From: a virus | Virus record (IMG/VR): IMGVR_UViG_3300030380_006591 | Span: 1-50,845 of that record | Length of the DNA stretch: 50,845 nucleotides | Direction: 5' to 3' (one strand) | Shown: positions 35,377 through 42,699 of the stretch, one piece after another | How positions within the stretch are numbered: position 1 is the stretch's first letter | How the letters are laid out: each line of letters opens with the position of its first letter | Position numbers and translations under genes: made by a program | Notes under the pieces: model-generated | What the model saw: the letters and a program-made list of their open reading frames with translations, nothing else | Told to the model about the DNA's origin: nothing | The model's database searches: none

Positions 35377-35636
35377 TTTTGTTTGTGAATTCTCTTCTTT
35401 TGTTTATTTTTATACTCTTCTAAAGTTTTTTTACTTTCTTCGATCGCTTTGTTAACTTCAGTCCCTGTTTTTTCTTTATCGGTTGTAATCTTCTTTGTTA
35501 CATGTAATACAGTTGATAAATTTTTCCGTATGTCTTTAGAATTACACAACGGACACTCTACATCTTTTTCTTTATACGAATGTCGGATATTAACCTGTTT
35601 GTCACACCCGAGACAATCATAAAGGTATAAAGGCAT
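35373..35636 (-). CDS. FmdB-like zinc-ribbon protein, 87 aa
   Basis: The N-terminal half is a small zinc ribbon of FmdB/putative regulatory type: MPLYLYDCLGC with Cys8 and Cys11, then ECPLC with Cys28 and Cys31. The second half is a charged, Lys/Glu-rich helix ending in a strongly basic tail (KNKQKKRIHKQK), suited to nucleic acid or RNA polymerase contact. FmdB-type proteins are proposed transcriptional regulators, and the position directly in the gp55 cassette fits a role in transcription, though this is inference. Start ATG overlaps the stop of the 57-residue gene (TAATG). Confidence 0.82.
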   Translation of the reverse strand: MPLYLYDCLGCDKQVNIRHSYKEKDVECPLCNSKDIRKNLSTVLHVTKKITTDKEKTGTEVNKAIEESKKTLEEYKNKQKKRIHKQK

Positions 35637-35809
35637 TATTCAGTTTCAAAAACTTGAGTCTTTACAGTTGGTGGGTTTATTACTACAACTTCACCATTTT
35701 CAACTTCCAAGTTCCAGTCAGCTAACATCTCTGTTATATCTGTTTGTTCTGCCAAACACTTTTGAAGTGTCATCAATAGTGCTCCTACAGCTTGATTTGA
35801 AAACTTCAT
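35636..35809 (-). CDS. Small conserved phage protein, 57 aa
   Basis: A short frame that fills what would otherwise be a 170-base gap. It begins MKFSNQAVGALLMTLQKCLA, continues with QTDITEMLADWNLEVEN, and ends VVVINPPTVKTQVFETE. A good AGGAG ribosome binding site lies 6-7 bases before the ATG at 35807-35809. Its start overlaps the stop of the SIS-HAD gene and its stop overlaps the start of the zinc-ribbon gene, both in TAATG arrangements, typical of translational coupling. I recall a similar small protein with an LMMTLQKC-like helix next to the same cassette in marine T4-like phages. Function unknown. Confidence 0.8.
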   Translation of the reverse strand: MKFSNQAVGALLMTLQKCLAEQTDITEMLADWNLEVENGEVVVINPPTVKTQVFETE

Positions 35810-36801
35810 TATTCTTCTCCTTTCATATTGTTAACCTGAGTGATGACATTATCCCAGCCGCCTGTAAATGGAACCGCTTTATCGTCAATATAGGCAAAAG
35901 CTCTTGGTTTTTCAGCAGTAACCTTTGACACATATTGTGCCATATCATGCTTTTTAAGCCATTCCCAGACTAGTTCAGAACCAGTTCTTCCATTTACCAA
36001 GCCTCGATCTGGTTTTGCTTTACAGGTATAAACAATGACTGTATGATCTCTAGATAGTTTTTGTAGTGCCTCCTTAGCACCCTCAACTGGATCATCGTAG
36101 ATTGTGCCGTCGTGATATCCCTTTGAACACTTATGGATTACCCCATCAAAATCAATACCAATATTTACCTGTTCATCTGGATAACTATGTTTTCTGACAC
36201 TTGGACCTTTCCAATTGATTTTTTCTAAATCGTCAGGAGAGTTTTTGCCGATTGGAGGACACTCCTTTCCTGAACCGTGAGTTAATTGATATTGCAATAA
36301 CAAAGTTAAAACTTCTGCTGTGTGGTAATACTCGGCTCCAAGGACTACTTGAGCTAATCCTTTAATTTCTTCTTCAATAGGATTAGACGTCACCAAAGCT
36401 GTCCTTAGTCCATTATCCGAAGCCCATTGAAGTGCTTTGATTACATCTTTTGATTTCCCAGACGAAGAGATCCCATATACTAGAGACTTTTTCATTTGAG
36501 ATTTAGTTTTAGTACAAGTTCTTTGTTGCAACCAAGCAACCATCCATTGATCAAAACTTGTATCGTTGATCAAGGAAGTTGCTACTACACAACTCCCAGG
36601 ACACATAGCGTTCTTTGTCCCATTGGATAGTCTTGTCATATCTACAGCGGTGTGATCAGCAACACCCATGTTTCCACCGTGCCCAAGAACATAAATGTCA
36701 TCACATTCATTATAATATTCTTGTAGCTGTCTCCACTCTTTTGAGCTTATAGTTTCGTAAAATTTGCTCTCTAGATTTTCAATGTCAAGTGCTGAACTCA
36801 T
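35809..36801 (-). CDS. Fusion: GmhA-like SIS sugar-phosphate isomerase + HAD phosphatase, 330 aa
   Basis: Residues ~15-190 form a SIS domain like GmhA (sedoheptulose-7-phosphate isomerase): LGHGGNMGVADHTAVDMTR (about 39-57) matches the GNGGS phosphate loop, and GISSSGKSKDVIKALQWA (about 109-126) the S/T-x-S/T-G-x-S motif. Residues ~213-330 form a small HAD hydrolase: IGIDFDGVI with nucleophile Asp and general-acid Asp, VIVYTCKA, and AYIDDKA. HAD proteins of this type dephosphorylate sugar phosphates. Isomerase and phosphatase are successive functions in heptose-nucleotide pathways, usually as separate GmhA and GmhB. It starts at an ATG with AGGGA and closes the glycan cluster. Substrates are inferred; 'phosphosugar isomerase, unspecified' is a safe reading. 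Confidence 0.85.
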   Translation of the reverse strand: MSSALDIENLESKFYETISSKEWRQLQEYYNECDDIYVLGHGGNMGVADHTAVDMTRLSNGTKNAMCPGSCVVATSLINDTSFDQWMVAWLQQRTCTKTKSQMKKSLVYGISSSGKSKDVIKALQWASDNGLRTALVTSNPIEEEIKGLAQVVLGAEYYHTAEVLTLLLQYQLTHGSGKECPPIGKNSPDDLEKINWKGPSVRKHSYPDEQVNIGIDFDGVIHKCSKGYHDGTIYDDPVEGAKEALQKLSRDHTVIVYTCKAKPDRGLVNGRTGSELVWEWLKKHDMAQYVSKVTAEKPRAFAYIDDKAVPFTGGWDNVITQVNNMKGEE

Positions 36802-37480
36802 TTATCCCTAGCTCCTTATAAAATTCTAAAAGTCCGGTTGTGTCCATCCCTAATGCTATAATACCATAATCTGAATATTTCTTTAGATATTTTTTAACTT
36901 CTGTTGGAATATGGACTGCCATCTTTTCTTTTGGTATTAATTTTTCCATTTTCTTAATTGCATCTAGATACAAGTTTGAACTAAAATCTCCTGGCACTCC
37001 AAGACTAGCGGACAAGTCATAAGGTCCGATCATATAATAGTCAAAATTATAACTCATTATCTCCTCTAAATTATTTACGCCATCAATAGTTTCAATCTGA
37101 GCTACAATAGAAGGTGGTTCTGATACTAAAGGTAATAATCCCCATTTATTAGCCCTAGTTAAACCAAGCCCTCTGCGTCCGCCGTGTTTTGGGAATTTGC
37201 AAGAGTTCATTATCTTGTTACACTGCCGTGCATTTTCAACGGTAGAGAAAATTAAACCTGTTGCTCCTGCATCCAAACACATCCTAATACTTGATTTGGT
37301 CGGAACCATCAATCTAACAAAACATTTCCTATTTAATGAAGTTATAGTCTGAATACAATTATAGATTGTTTCATTGTTGTAGGATGCGTGCTCTGTATCT
37401 ATAACAACACCATCAACACCAGTGTGGCATAAAAGTTCTGATACAACTGGTGATGGTATTTGTTGCCAAGCTAATTTCAT
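36785..37480 (-). CDS. HpcH/HpaI-family aldolase, 231 aa
   Basis: Class II pyruvate aldolase family, which joins or splits 2-keto-3-deoxy acids using a divalent metal. The signature residues are present: VIDTEH (Asp28, Glu30, His31), Arg56 in FVRLMVP, metal ligands Glu130 (AQIE) and Asp155 (GPYDLSASLG). I chose the ATG at 37478-37480; the longer frame begins at TTG 37501 inside the methyltransferase gene and adds seven residues. AGGA lies about 12 bases upstream. The gene ends 17 bases inside the SIS-HAD gene. In this context it may make an ulosonic-type sugar acid from pyruvate and a sugar aldehyde; a catabolic role seems less likely. Confidence 0.87.
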   Translation of the reverse strand: MKLAWQQIPSPVVSELLCHTGVDGVVIDTEHASYNNETIYNCIQTITSLNRKCFVRLMVPTKSSIRMCLDAGATGLIFSTVENARQCNKIMNSCKFPKHGGRRGLGLTRANKWGLLPLVSEPPSIVAQIETIDGVNNLEEIMSYNFDYYMIGPYDLSASLGVPGDFSSNLYLDAIKKMEKLIPKEKMAVHIPTEVKKYLKKYSDYGIIALGMDTTGLLEFYKELGINEFST

Positions 37481-37484
37481 TGTA

Positions 37485-38180
37485 TTATACTTTCCTGACA
37501 AATGCGCTCGGTGCGATATAATTTAGGTTTTCTACTTGTACGTTTTTGTCTTTAAAAAATTTGTCTACACCTTGCGATTCTGACCAGTGATGAAAAGCAT
37601 ATTCATCGAACACTACAATACCACCCTTAGACACCCTATCCCAAGCAGCCTCAAGAACGTCGTATGTTGGTTGTGCTAGATCAAGATCCAAATAGAGAAG
37701 AGATATTTTTAACCCAGGCTTATTTGAAATATATTCTGGCATTGTTTTAGAAATATCACCTGCAATTAACTCATAGTCGTAATCTTGAAATCCTGCCTCT
37801 TGAATAACATTTTCAAGATAATTTTGATAGTTATGATCGTGACTAAAGTTTCTTTTTTCAAAGAGTGTGGACATTGCTAATTTGTCTTGTGATGATAAAC
37901 TATCAATTAGACTATCTGTATCAAAAAAATCAAATCCTAAAACTTTCTTTCCAGAATTTGGATTAAGGTATTTTTTTAATTTAAGAAAAGTTAAAATACC
38001 TGTTCCCTTAAAAACACCACATTCAACAATATCGCCAGGAATATCTTTAACCTTGTTCATTAGAAGTGTTCGAGCTAAAAGCTTCCCAAACACTTTTGTG
38101 TCATCACTCAATATAAACCCGTTAAAACTGTCAAAAAGAGATTGACTAGTTTTTATTATTTCTAAATCTTTTATTTCCAT
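37485..38180 (-). CDS. TylF/MycF-type O-methyltransferase, 231 aa
   Basis: SAM-dependent methyltransferase of the macrocin O-methyltransferase (TylF) family, which methylates sugar hydroxyls. Motif I appears as GDIVECGVFKGTG (about 49-61), the later core as LLYLDLDLAQPTYDVLEAAW (about 171-190) with the metal/catalytic acidic residues, followed by KGGIVVFDEYAFHHW. It is complete in length. Its start overlaps the stop of the GDPD-like gene (TAATG) and no good Shine-Dalgarno is visible, so translation is probably coupled. It likely decorates a phage-made or phage-modified sugar. Confidence 0.85.
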   Translation of the reverse strand: MEIKDLEIIKTSQSLFDSFNGFILSDDTKVFGKLLARTLLMNKVKDIPGDIVECGVFKGTGILTFLKLKKYLNPNSGKKVLGFDFFDTDSLIDSLSSQDKLAMSTLFEKRNFSHDHNYQNYLENVIQEAGFQDYDYELIAGDISKTMPEYISNKPGLKISLLYLDLDLAQPTYDVLEAAWDRVSKGGIVVFDEYAFHHWSESQGVDKFFKDKNVQVENLNYIAPSAFVRKV

Positions 38181-38608
38181 TACTTAAAATTTCCAACAAA
38201 ATCAGAACAAACACCTTCAAGATTAGAATTGTCTGGTATCTTTTGATTATTATTCAACACTAGTATGCCACCATCTAGAGGTTCTTTATTGGGGTATATC
38301 CATATTTTTCCTCTAGATGTTAAAGCATAATCATCTCTCTCGTGCCAAAAACAGTGTATTTTTGAATTTTTGAGCATTGCACTAAAAGCTTGTGAATTTT
38401 TGGCGTGACACCAGAGACCTGCTTTTTCTAAAAAACTTTCAGAAACTTTATACTCAGGATCATCATGACCAAGATAATAATTCCCTAATATGCTCCAAAC
38501 GTCTATTTCAACATCATAACCTTTAGACAGAGCCTCTTCAATATATTGCGGCATATTCTCTCTATCTGTTCTTCCTTTGATATTACCACGATGAGCTATT
38601 AACTTCAT
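38180..38608 (-). CDS. Short GDPD-like (glycerophosphodiesterase fold) protein, 142 aa
   Basis: The N-terminus IAHRGNIKG with His6-Arg7, followed by Glu34 and Asp36 in DVEIDVW and His53 in YYLGHDDPEYKV, copies the active-site start of glycerophosphodiester phosphodiesterases (HR...E.D...H). At 142 residues it is much shorter than a standard GDPD (about 240), so part of the TIM barrel is missing or reorganised. Related short proteins exist in capsule and phage glycan clusters as far as I recall, with unproven activity. It overlaps the methyltransferase by one base and lies one base after the HAD-nucleotidyltransferase gene. Hydrolysis or transfer of a glycerophosphate substituent is possible. 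Confidence 0.75.
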   Translation of the reverse strand: MKLIAHRGNIKGRTDRENMPQYIEEALSKGYDVEIDVWSILGNYYLGHDDPEYKVSESFLEKAGLWCHAKNSQAFSAMLKNSKIHCFWHERDDYALTSRGKIWIYPNKEPLDGGILVLNNNQKIPDNSNLEGVCSDFVGNFK

Positions 38609-38609
38609 A

Positions 38610-39983
38610 TCAACCCTTATAATTTCTCAAATAAGTGTCTAAATCTTCTGGTGTTCCTATGCCCCACATTTTTTTAGCTGGGAAGATTTTTATCTTTTTA
38701 TCGTCTCCAATGGCCTCATTGAATACGGGACAAACATAGAATTCATTGTTAACCCTAATATCCTTTTCGATCATCTGTTCGGCATACTTAACATAGTCAG
38801 AACCCTGTTTCCAGTAATAAATCCCAGTAGTCGCAATGTTGCTAATTGGTTTCTTTTCTGCCACTTCTGCTACATACCCATCAGGACCTAACTTGGCAAA
38901 ACTCCACTTTGGGTGAGTAGCTTCAAAAGTTAACATACCACCATCGATATTATCTGCCATCATAGAATACATAAACTCATTACTATCCCACTCTAGAAAC
39001 TGGTCTGAATTTGCATAGAGCAAAGGTTCATCATTATTAATGAATTCTTTTGCTAACAGTGTTGTACAAGCAGCACCCTCTGTTAGTCCATCTGTATAAA
39101 TAACCTCACACCCTGGAGAGATCAATTGTAAAAGATGTTTTATGTTGTATCTTTCTTCATGTTCCTTGCGGACCACAAAAATATGCTGCGCATCTATATT
39201 CAAGTTTTCAACAACAAGTTGAATCATTGGCTTTCCGTTAACTTCAATTAAAGGTTTTGGAAAAGCGTAGCCAGCCTTTTGAAAGCGAGAACCTTCGCCA
39301 GCCATTGGAATAAGAACCTTCATATCTCCTCCTTGCCATTTTGGTCTAGACAAAGTTCTAGGACGATTCTTTTCAATAAATCCAAAAACCTTTTCTTTTG
39401 TTACATCTTCACTATTCATTACACCGCATACGTGAGCCCCAGCACGCTGTGCTGCTTCACGTCCAATATGTGAATCTTCAATTATTACAGTTTCTTGAGG
39501 TCCGACTTCCGCCTTCACCATACATTTAAGATAAATTTCTGGATTTGGCTTAGGGTTTCTTACATCCTGATTAGAGTAGAAAAAATCAACATACTCCATA
39601 AATCCTTTGCGCAACAAAACCATCTTTATGGTTTCTCTGATAGAATTTGAAGCAACCGCAATTTTAAGACCCTCTTGTTTAAGGTCTCTCAATAAATTAC
39701 AGATTCTTTCGTCTCGACCATATTCATTTGATATTATATTGATTGTATGTTTTTGTTTGTTTTTCCATACAGAATGGTGACTCTCCAGAGGGAGCCCCTT
39801 CATCTCTGTAAGCATCTTTAATTTCTTACTGGTTGGTAGTCCATCGAATGTTGATAGGTGTTCTTCTCTTTCAACAATATACTTTGGATCTACCTCTTTT
39901 AGAGAGCGGTTTAGAGCTTCATAGTGAAGTTCCCTAGCATCTACTAATACGCCATCCAAGTCAAAAACTACTAATTTAATCAC
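38610..39983 (-). CDS. Fusion: HAD phosphatase/phosphomutase + sugar nucleotidyltransferase, 457 aa
   Basis: Residues 1-215 are a HAD hydrolase of the beta-phosphoglucomutase/phosphatase type: VFDLDGVLVDA (nucleophile Asp8, acid Asp10), VASNS, and KPNPEIYL with VIIEDSHIG. Residues 221-457 are a nucleotidyltransferase: MKVLIPMAGEGSRF, FPKPLIEVNGKPM, ANSDQF and the late WGIGTPEDLD, which couples sugar-1-phosphate to an NTP. The start is GTG at 39983, overlapping the GT2 stop by 4 bases. An internal in-frame ATG at 39323 has a strong AAGGAGG site, so a separate 237-residue nucleotidyltransferase is probably also made. Base and sugar specificity are unknown; GDP-heptose (HddC-like) or UTP use are possible. 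Confidence 0.87.
   Translation of the reverse strand: MIKLVVFDLDGVLVDARELHYEALNRSLKEVDPKYIVEREEHLSTFDGLPTSKKLKMLTEMKGLPLESHHSVWKNKQKHTINIISNEYGRDERICNLLRDLKQEGLKIAVASNSIRETIKMVLLRKGFMEYVDFFYSNQDVRNPKPNPEIYLKCMVKAEVGPQETVIIEDSHIGREAAQRAGAHVCGVMNSEDVTKEKVFGFIEKNRPRTLSRPKWQGGDMKVLIPMAGEGSRFQKAGYAFPKPLIEVNGKPMIQLVVENLNIDAQHIFVVRKEHEERYNIKHLLQLISPGCEVIYTDGLTEGAACTTLLAKEFINNDEPLLYANSDQFLEWDSNEFMYSMMADNIDGGMLTFEATHPKWSFAKLGPDGYVAEVAEKKPISNIATTGIYYWKQGSDYVKYAEQMIEKDIRVNNEFYVCPVFNEAIGDDKKIKIFPAKKMWGIGTPEDLDTYLRNYKG
39321..39334 (-). promoter_or_regulatory. Internal ribosome binding site and start for the nucleotidyltransferase half
   Basis: On the minus strand AAGGAGGAGATATG: the Shine-Dalgarno core GGAGG (39328-39332) lies 4 bases before the in-frame ATG (39321-39323), exactly at the border between the HAD and nucleotidyltransferase domains. 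It is stronger than the initiation region of the full-length frame. Confidence 0.65.
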
Positions 39984-40909
39984 TTCCTAAACCTTTCATT
40001 ATCTTTAAATGGGTGCTTGTCAATATCTTCACATTTGTTGAGGTCAAGCCAAAAATCACCCTCTCTCCAGCCAACATAGTTTTGTTCCTCAAGTGTTTCA
40101 ACATCTTTTTCAAAATAATAATATTGTACGAAGTTCGGAACTGTTGGTAGATTTGGTGGGTTATCAACAAAATCTTGAGACCATCTCGTTAACCACCCAG
40201 TATAAGCGGGCTGTGTTTTCCAGGTGTCTTTCCATTTCCAATACAAAATTTGTGATGTATGATACCAACCTTCTCTCGATATATTATTCGATTTCTCTTT
40301 TCTCCACTCAGGTTCACCACCTTGATATTCTGATGTATCTAGTGGTAGTGCATCTTGACTGTTTAATAGTCTGCCATGGATCCTATCATTTATTAAGGAC
40401 TTTTCTTTGTTTAAAATTAGAGCCCTAATATAATAGTCAGCTTCTTTATTTGCTGGTGTTATAAAACGCTCATCCCATAATCCTATTCTTTTTACCGCTT
40501 CTGGTCTATAGCTAATAATATTATCGCCCAATTGCCCTGTAATAAAAGTGTATTTCTTGTGCATCTTTAAAAGATTTGTTGCCCACTTTGGATCTAATAC
40601 AATATCGTTCTGCATTGTCACAACAATTTTTGCCTCCGGGTTATTCAAATCTTTAAACCCATGCACAAGTGCTTGATTCCAGTTTCTTGCTAAGTTACCT
40701 GTATCCCAATCAGGTCTGGCGTTGTTGTGAATTACATTTACCTTGTTTCGAAATCTTTCCTCTAGAAAAAAATCACTGTGATTGTTGATAACATTTACTT
40801 CTGTATCAGAAACAAGCGAAAAATCTGTCTTATTAAATAAGGTATCCAAGGTTTTGTTTAGTATATCTTGCCTTCTATACGTTACAATATAAATCTTGAT
40901 ATTTTTCAT
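39980..40909 (-). CDS. GT2-like (GT-A fold) glycosyltransferase, 309 aa
   Basis: The N-terminus KIYIVTYRRQDILNKTLDTL is the standard family-2 start. NVINNHSD follows at the nucleotide-sugar position, and MQNDIVLDPKW (about 99-109) supplies the DxD-like metal site in the form N-D-x-V. The second half contains the acceptor-side region (GLWDERFITPANKEADYYI), typical of GT2 enzymes, and ends in a Trp/Tyr-rich tail. It starts at ATG 40909, overlapping the cytidylyltransferase stop by 4 bases. No membrane segment is seen, so it is probably cytoplasmic. Donor and acceptor unknown; a protein- or virion-glycosylating enzyme is possible. Confidence 0.82.
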   Translation of the reverse strand: MKNIKIYIVTYRRQDILNKTLDTLFNKTDFSLVSDTEVNVINNHSDFFLEERFRNKVNVIHNNARPDWDTGNLARNWNQALVHGFKDLNNPEAKIVVTMQNDIVLDPKWATNLLKMHKKYTFITGQLGDNIISYRPEAVKRIGLWDERFITPANKEADYYIRALILNKEKSLINDRIHGRLLNSQDALPLDTSEYQGGEPEWRKEKSNNISREGWYHTSQILYWKWKDTWKTQPAYTGWLTRWSQDFVDNPPNLPTVPNFVQYYYFEKDVETLEEQNYVGWREGDFWLDLNKCEDIDKHPFKDNERFRK

Positions 40910-41571
40910 TTTCTGTTTACCTTATCAAACAAAGCCTCAGCAACCATGAAATCAAACTCAGTATCAACATCTACTGATTCTATATCATCCAACATAAGCG
41001 GATAAAATTTATTCCCAAGAATATTTTTATTTTGTATCATTAATTCTCTGGGCAATATGTTTGCCGCAAAATTCAAAGCATACACATCAGGCAAGTCCTG
41101 AGATCTTGGATGATTTTTAGGATCATAATTCATAGCTGCATTATCAAGCCACAGATATTCTCTAATATAATTGGCTGTGACCACTGAATCATACTCTTCT
41201 ATCTCTTTGTATAAGTCAATACACTCTTGAACTGACTCATCTTTTATAAGTGGACTCGTTACTGGTGTCCATAATATATCCTTACAATCTAAAGAGGAAG
41301 CTAAGTGAACATATACATCCCCCATAGGAACTGTATCACTAGCATAAAATGGGTCTCTTCTCATAGTAGTTGCACCAAGAGAGTTTGCCAACTCTAACAT
41401 ACCCTCATCATCAGATGTTACAACTATGTTATTAATACCACTTAATCTTGTTGCTTGTTCTATTTTCATTTGGAGCATGTTGGAACTTCCGAATGGTCTT
41501 ATATTTTTTCCTGGTACACGTTTAGATCCACCTCTTACTGCAATTAAGACAGTAATATCAGTATCTCTCAT
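40906..41571 (-). CDS. CMP-sialic-acid-synthetase-like cytidylyltransferase (NeuA/PtmB type)
   Basis: Predicted to activate an ulosonic acid (sialic, legionaminic, pseudaminic or Kdo-like) with CTP. The family signature VRGGSKRVPGKNIRPFG is at residues 12-28; VVTSDDEGMLELANSLGA and later TPVTSPLIKDESV and the C-terminal DDIESVDVDTEFDF (metal-binding Asp cluster) complete the pattern. Length 221 aa is normal. A GGAGG ribosome binding site precedes the ATG. It overlaps the SDR gene, an arrangement reminiscent of ptmA-ptmB in Campylobacter legionaminic acid synthesis. No NeuB-type synthase is present in the window, so the sugar acid must come from the host, from genes outside, or from the HpcH/HpaI aldolase. 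Confidence 0.88.
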   Translation of the reverse strand: MRDTDITVLIAVRGGSKRVPGKNIRPFGSSNMLQMKIEQATRLSGINNIVVTSDDEGMLELANSLGATTMRRDPFYASDTVPMGDVYVHLASSLDCKDILWTPVTSPLIKDESVQECIDLYKEIEEYDSVVTANYIREYLWLDNAAMNYDPKNHPRSQDLPDVYALNFAANILPRELMIQNKNILGNKFYPLMLDDIESVDVDTEFDFMVAEALFDKVNRK

Positions 41572-42281
41572 AGCTGACCTCCGTTTACATCAATTGCTGC
41601 TCCTGCAATATATGAAGCAGCCGAAGAACATAAAAACAATATTGGTAAAGCCTGTTCTTTTGTAGTTGCAATTCTTCTAACAGGTATACTATGTTCTAAT
41701 TTTTCTATTTGCTCTGTAGTCATAGATTCTTGCAACATCTCTGTCATTGTCTGTGAGGGACAAACACAATTCACAAGAATATTGTGTTTTGAGACTTCAT
41801 TCGACAACTGCTTAGTCAAGCCAATTATGCCATATTTACTAGACGTATAATGAACACCACTTACAATACTTTTATTTCTTCCTGCGATTGATGAAACATT
41901 TACAATCCTGCCAAAGTTTTTTTGTTTCATTATCTGAACTGCTAATTTAGAAGTATAATAAAATGATTTAAGATTAGTGCTCATCACTCTATCCCATTCA
42001 TCACTATCAATATCTTCTATAGGACAACACAAGTTGGTTCCAGCAACATTGATTAAAAAATCTAGTGTTTTAATTGAATCAAAAGCTAGTTTTATACTTA
42101 ATTGATTTCTTAAATTACACCCTATATGATGACAACCATCTATCTTCGGATCTGTTCGTGATAAACAATAGACAACTGCGCCCGAATCTATAAATCTTTT
42201 AACAACCTCAAGTCCAATACCTTTACTTCCACCTGTAACTACAACTGTCTTGCCTGTGAAATCAAAAAATATATCAATCAT
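41568..42281 (-). CDS. Short-chain dehydrogenase/reductase (SDR), 237 aa
   Basis: Classical SDR. Using the ATG at 42281, TGGSKGIG (NAD(P) binding) is at residues 16-23, NVAG near 79-82, a catalytic Ser in NVSSIAG, and the Tyr-Lys pair in YTSSK (about 145-149). The C-terminus has the usual SSAASYIAGAAIDVNGG. Upstream in-frame ATGs at 42287 and 42302 exist; the 42281 start was chosen because it gives the normal SDR N-terminus and overlaps the cupin's stop. It precedes the cytidylyltransferase with a 4-base overlap, so it probably oxidises or reduces a precursor of the CMP-activated sugar. Confidence 0.88.
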   Translation of the reverse strand: MIDIFFDFTGKTVVVTGGSKGIGLEVVKRFIDSGAVVYCLSRTDPKIDGCHHIGCNLRNQLSIKLAFDSIKTLDFLINVAGTNLCCPIEDIDSDEWDRVMSTNLKSFYYTSKLAVQIMKQKNFGRIVNVSSIAGRNKSIVSGVHYTSSKYGIIGLTKQLSNEVSKHNILVNCVCPSQTMTEMLQESMTTEQIEKLEHSIPVRRIATTKEQALPILFLCSSAASYIAGAAIDVNGGQL

Positions 42282-42699
42282 CTTCATATACGTGATCCAC
42301 ATCCGGCCTGGTTATCGCATACCTTACCCCTGGTTTATCTCCCACACACTTTATGTGATGCCAGACGCCGCAAGGAACTACAATAATATCATTCGTAGTA
42401 ACAGTCCTTGTTCCTATGCCGTCTATCCACCACTCCCAAGTTCCATCTAAAATAACCCAGTTCTCATCGGCGTCATGATGATAATGTTTTCTATTGCCTT
42501 CGCCAGGTTGTTGTTGTATAACAACTCCTCCAAAGAGTTCATTATAAGCAATTCGTACAGCCCAAGACCCCATGCCAAGATCTTTTCTTAATTCTTCTAA
42601 ATTTACAGTAGAACAATTTTCATACTTAACCAATTCTGAGACTGGAACTCCGTCATCTTCTAAAACTCTATTTAAATTTGAATCTGATTTTCTGGTCAT
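42274..42699 (-). CDS. Cupin-domain protein, 141 aa
   Basis: Single-domain cupin with a complete metal motif: His72, His74 and Glu79 in HYHHDADENWVILDG, Gly86, and His114 in the second motif (VPCGVWHHIKCVG). Small cupins of this kind in sugar clusters include epimerases, isomerases and sugar-binding regulators; the specific reaction cannot be assigned. The N-terminal ~45 residues are an extra charged extension. Start ATG overlaps the stop of the sialyltransferase-like gene (TAATG). Confidence 0.82.
   Translation of the reverse strand: MTRKSDSNLNRVLEDDGVPVSELVKYENCSTVNLEELRKDLGMGSWAVRIAYNELFGGVVIQQQPGEGNRKHYHHDADENWVILDGTWEWWIDGIGTRTVTTNDIIVVPCGVWHHIKCVGDKPGVRYAITRPDVDHVYEDD

Noticed and set aside
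37481-37501. TTG start for the HpcH/HpaI aldolase
   Set aside because: It adds seven residues before the family's usual N-terminus and lies inside the methyltransferase gene. The ATG at 37478-37480 fits the family better.
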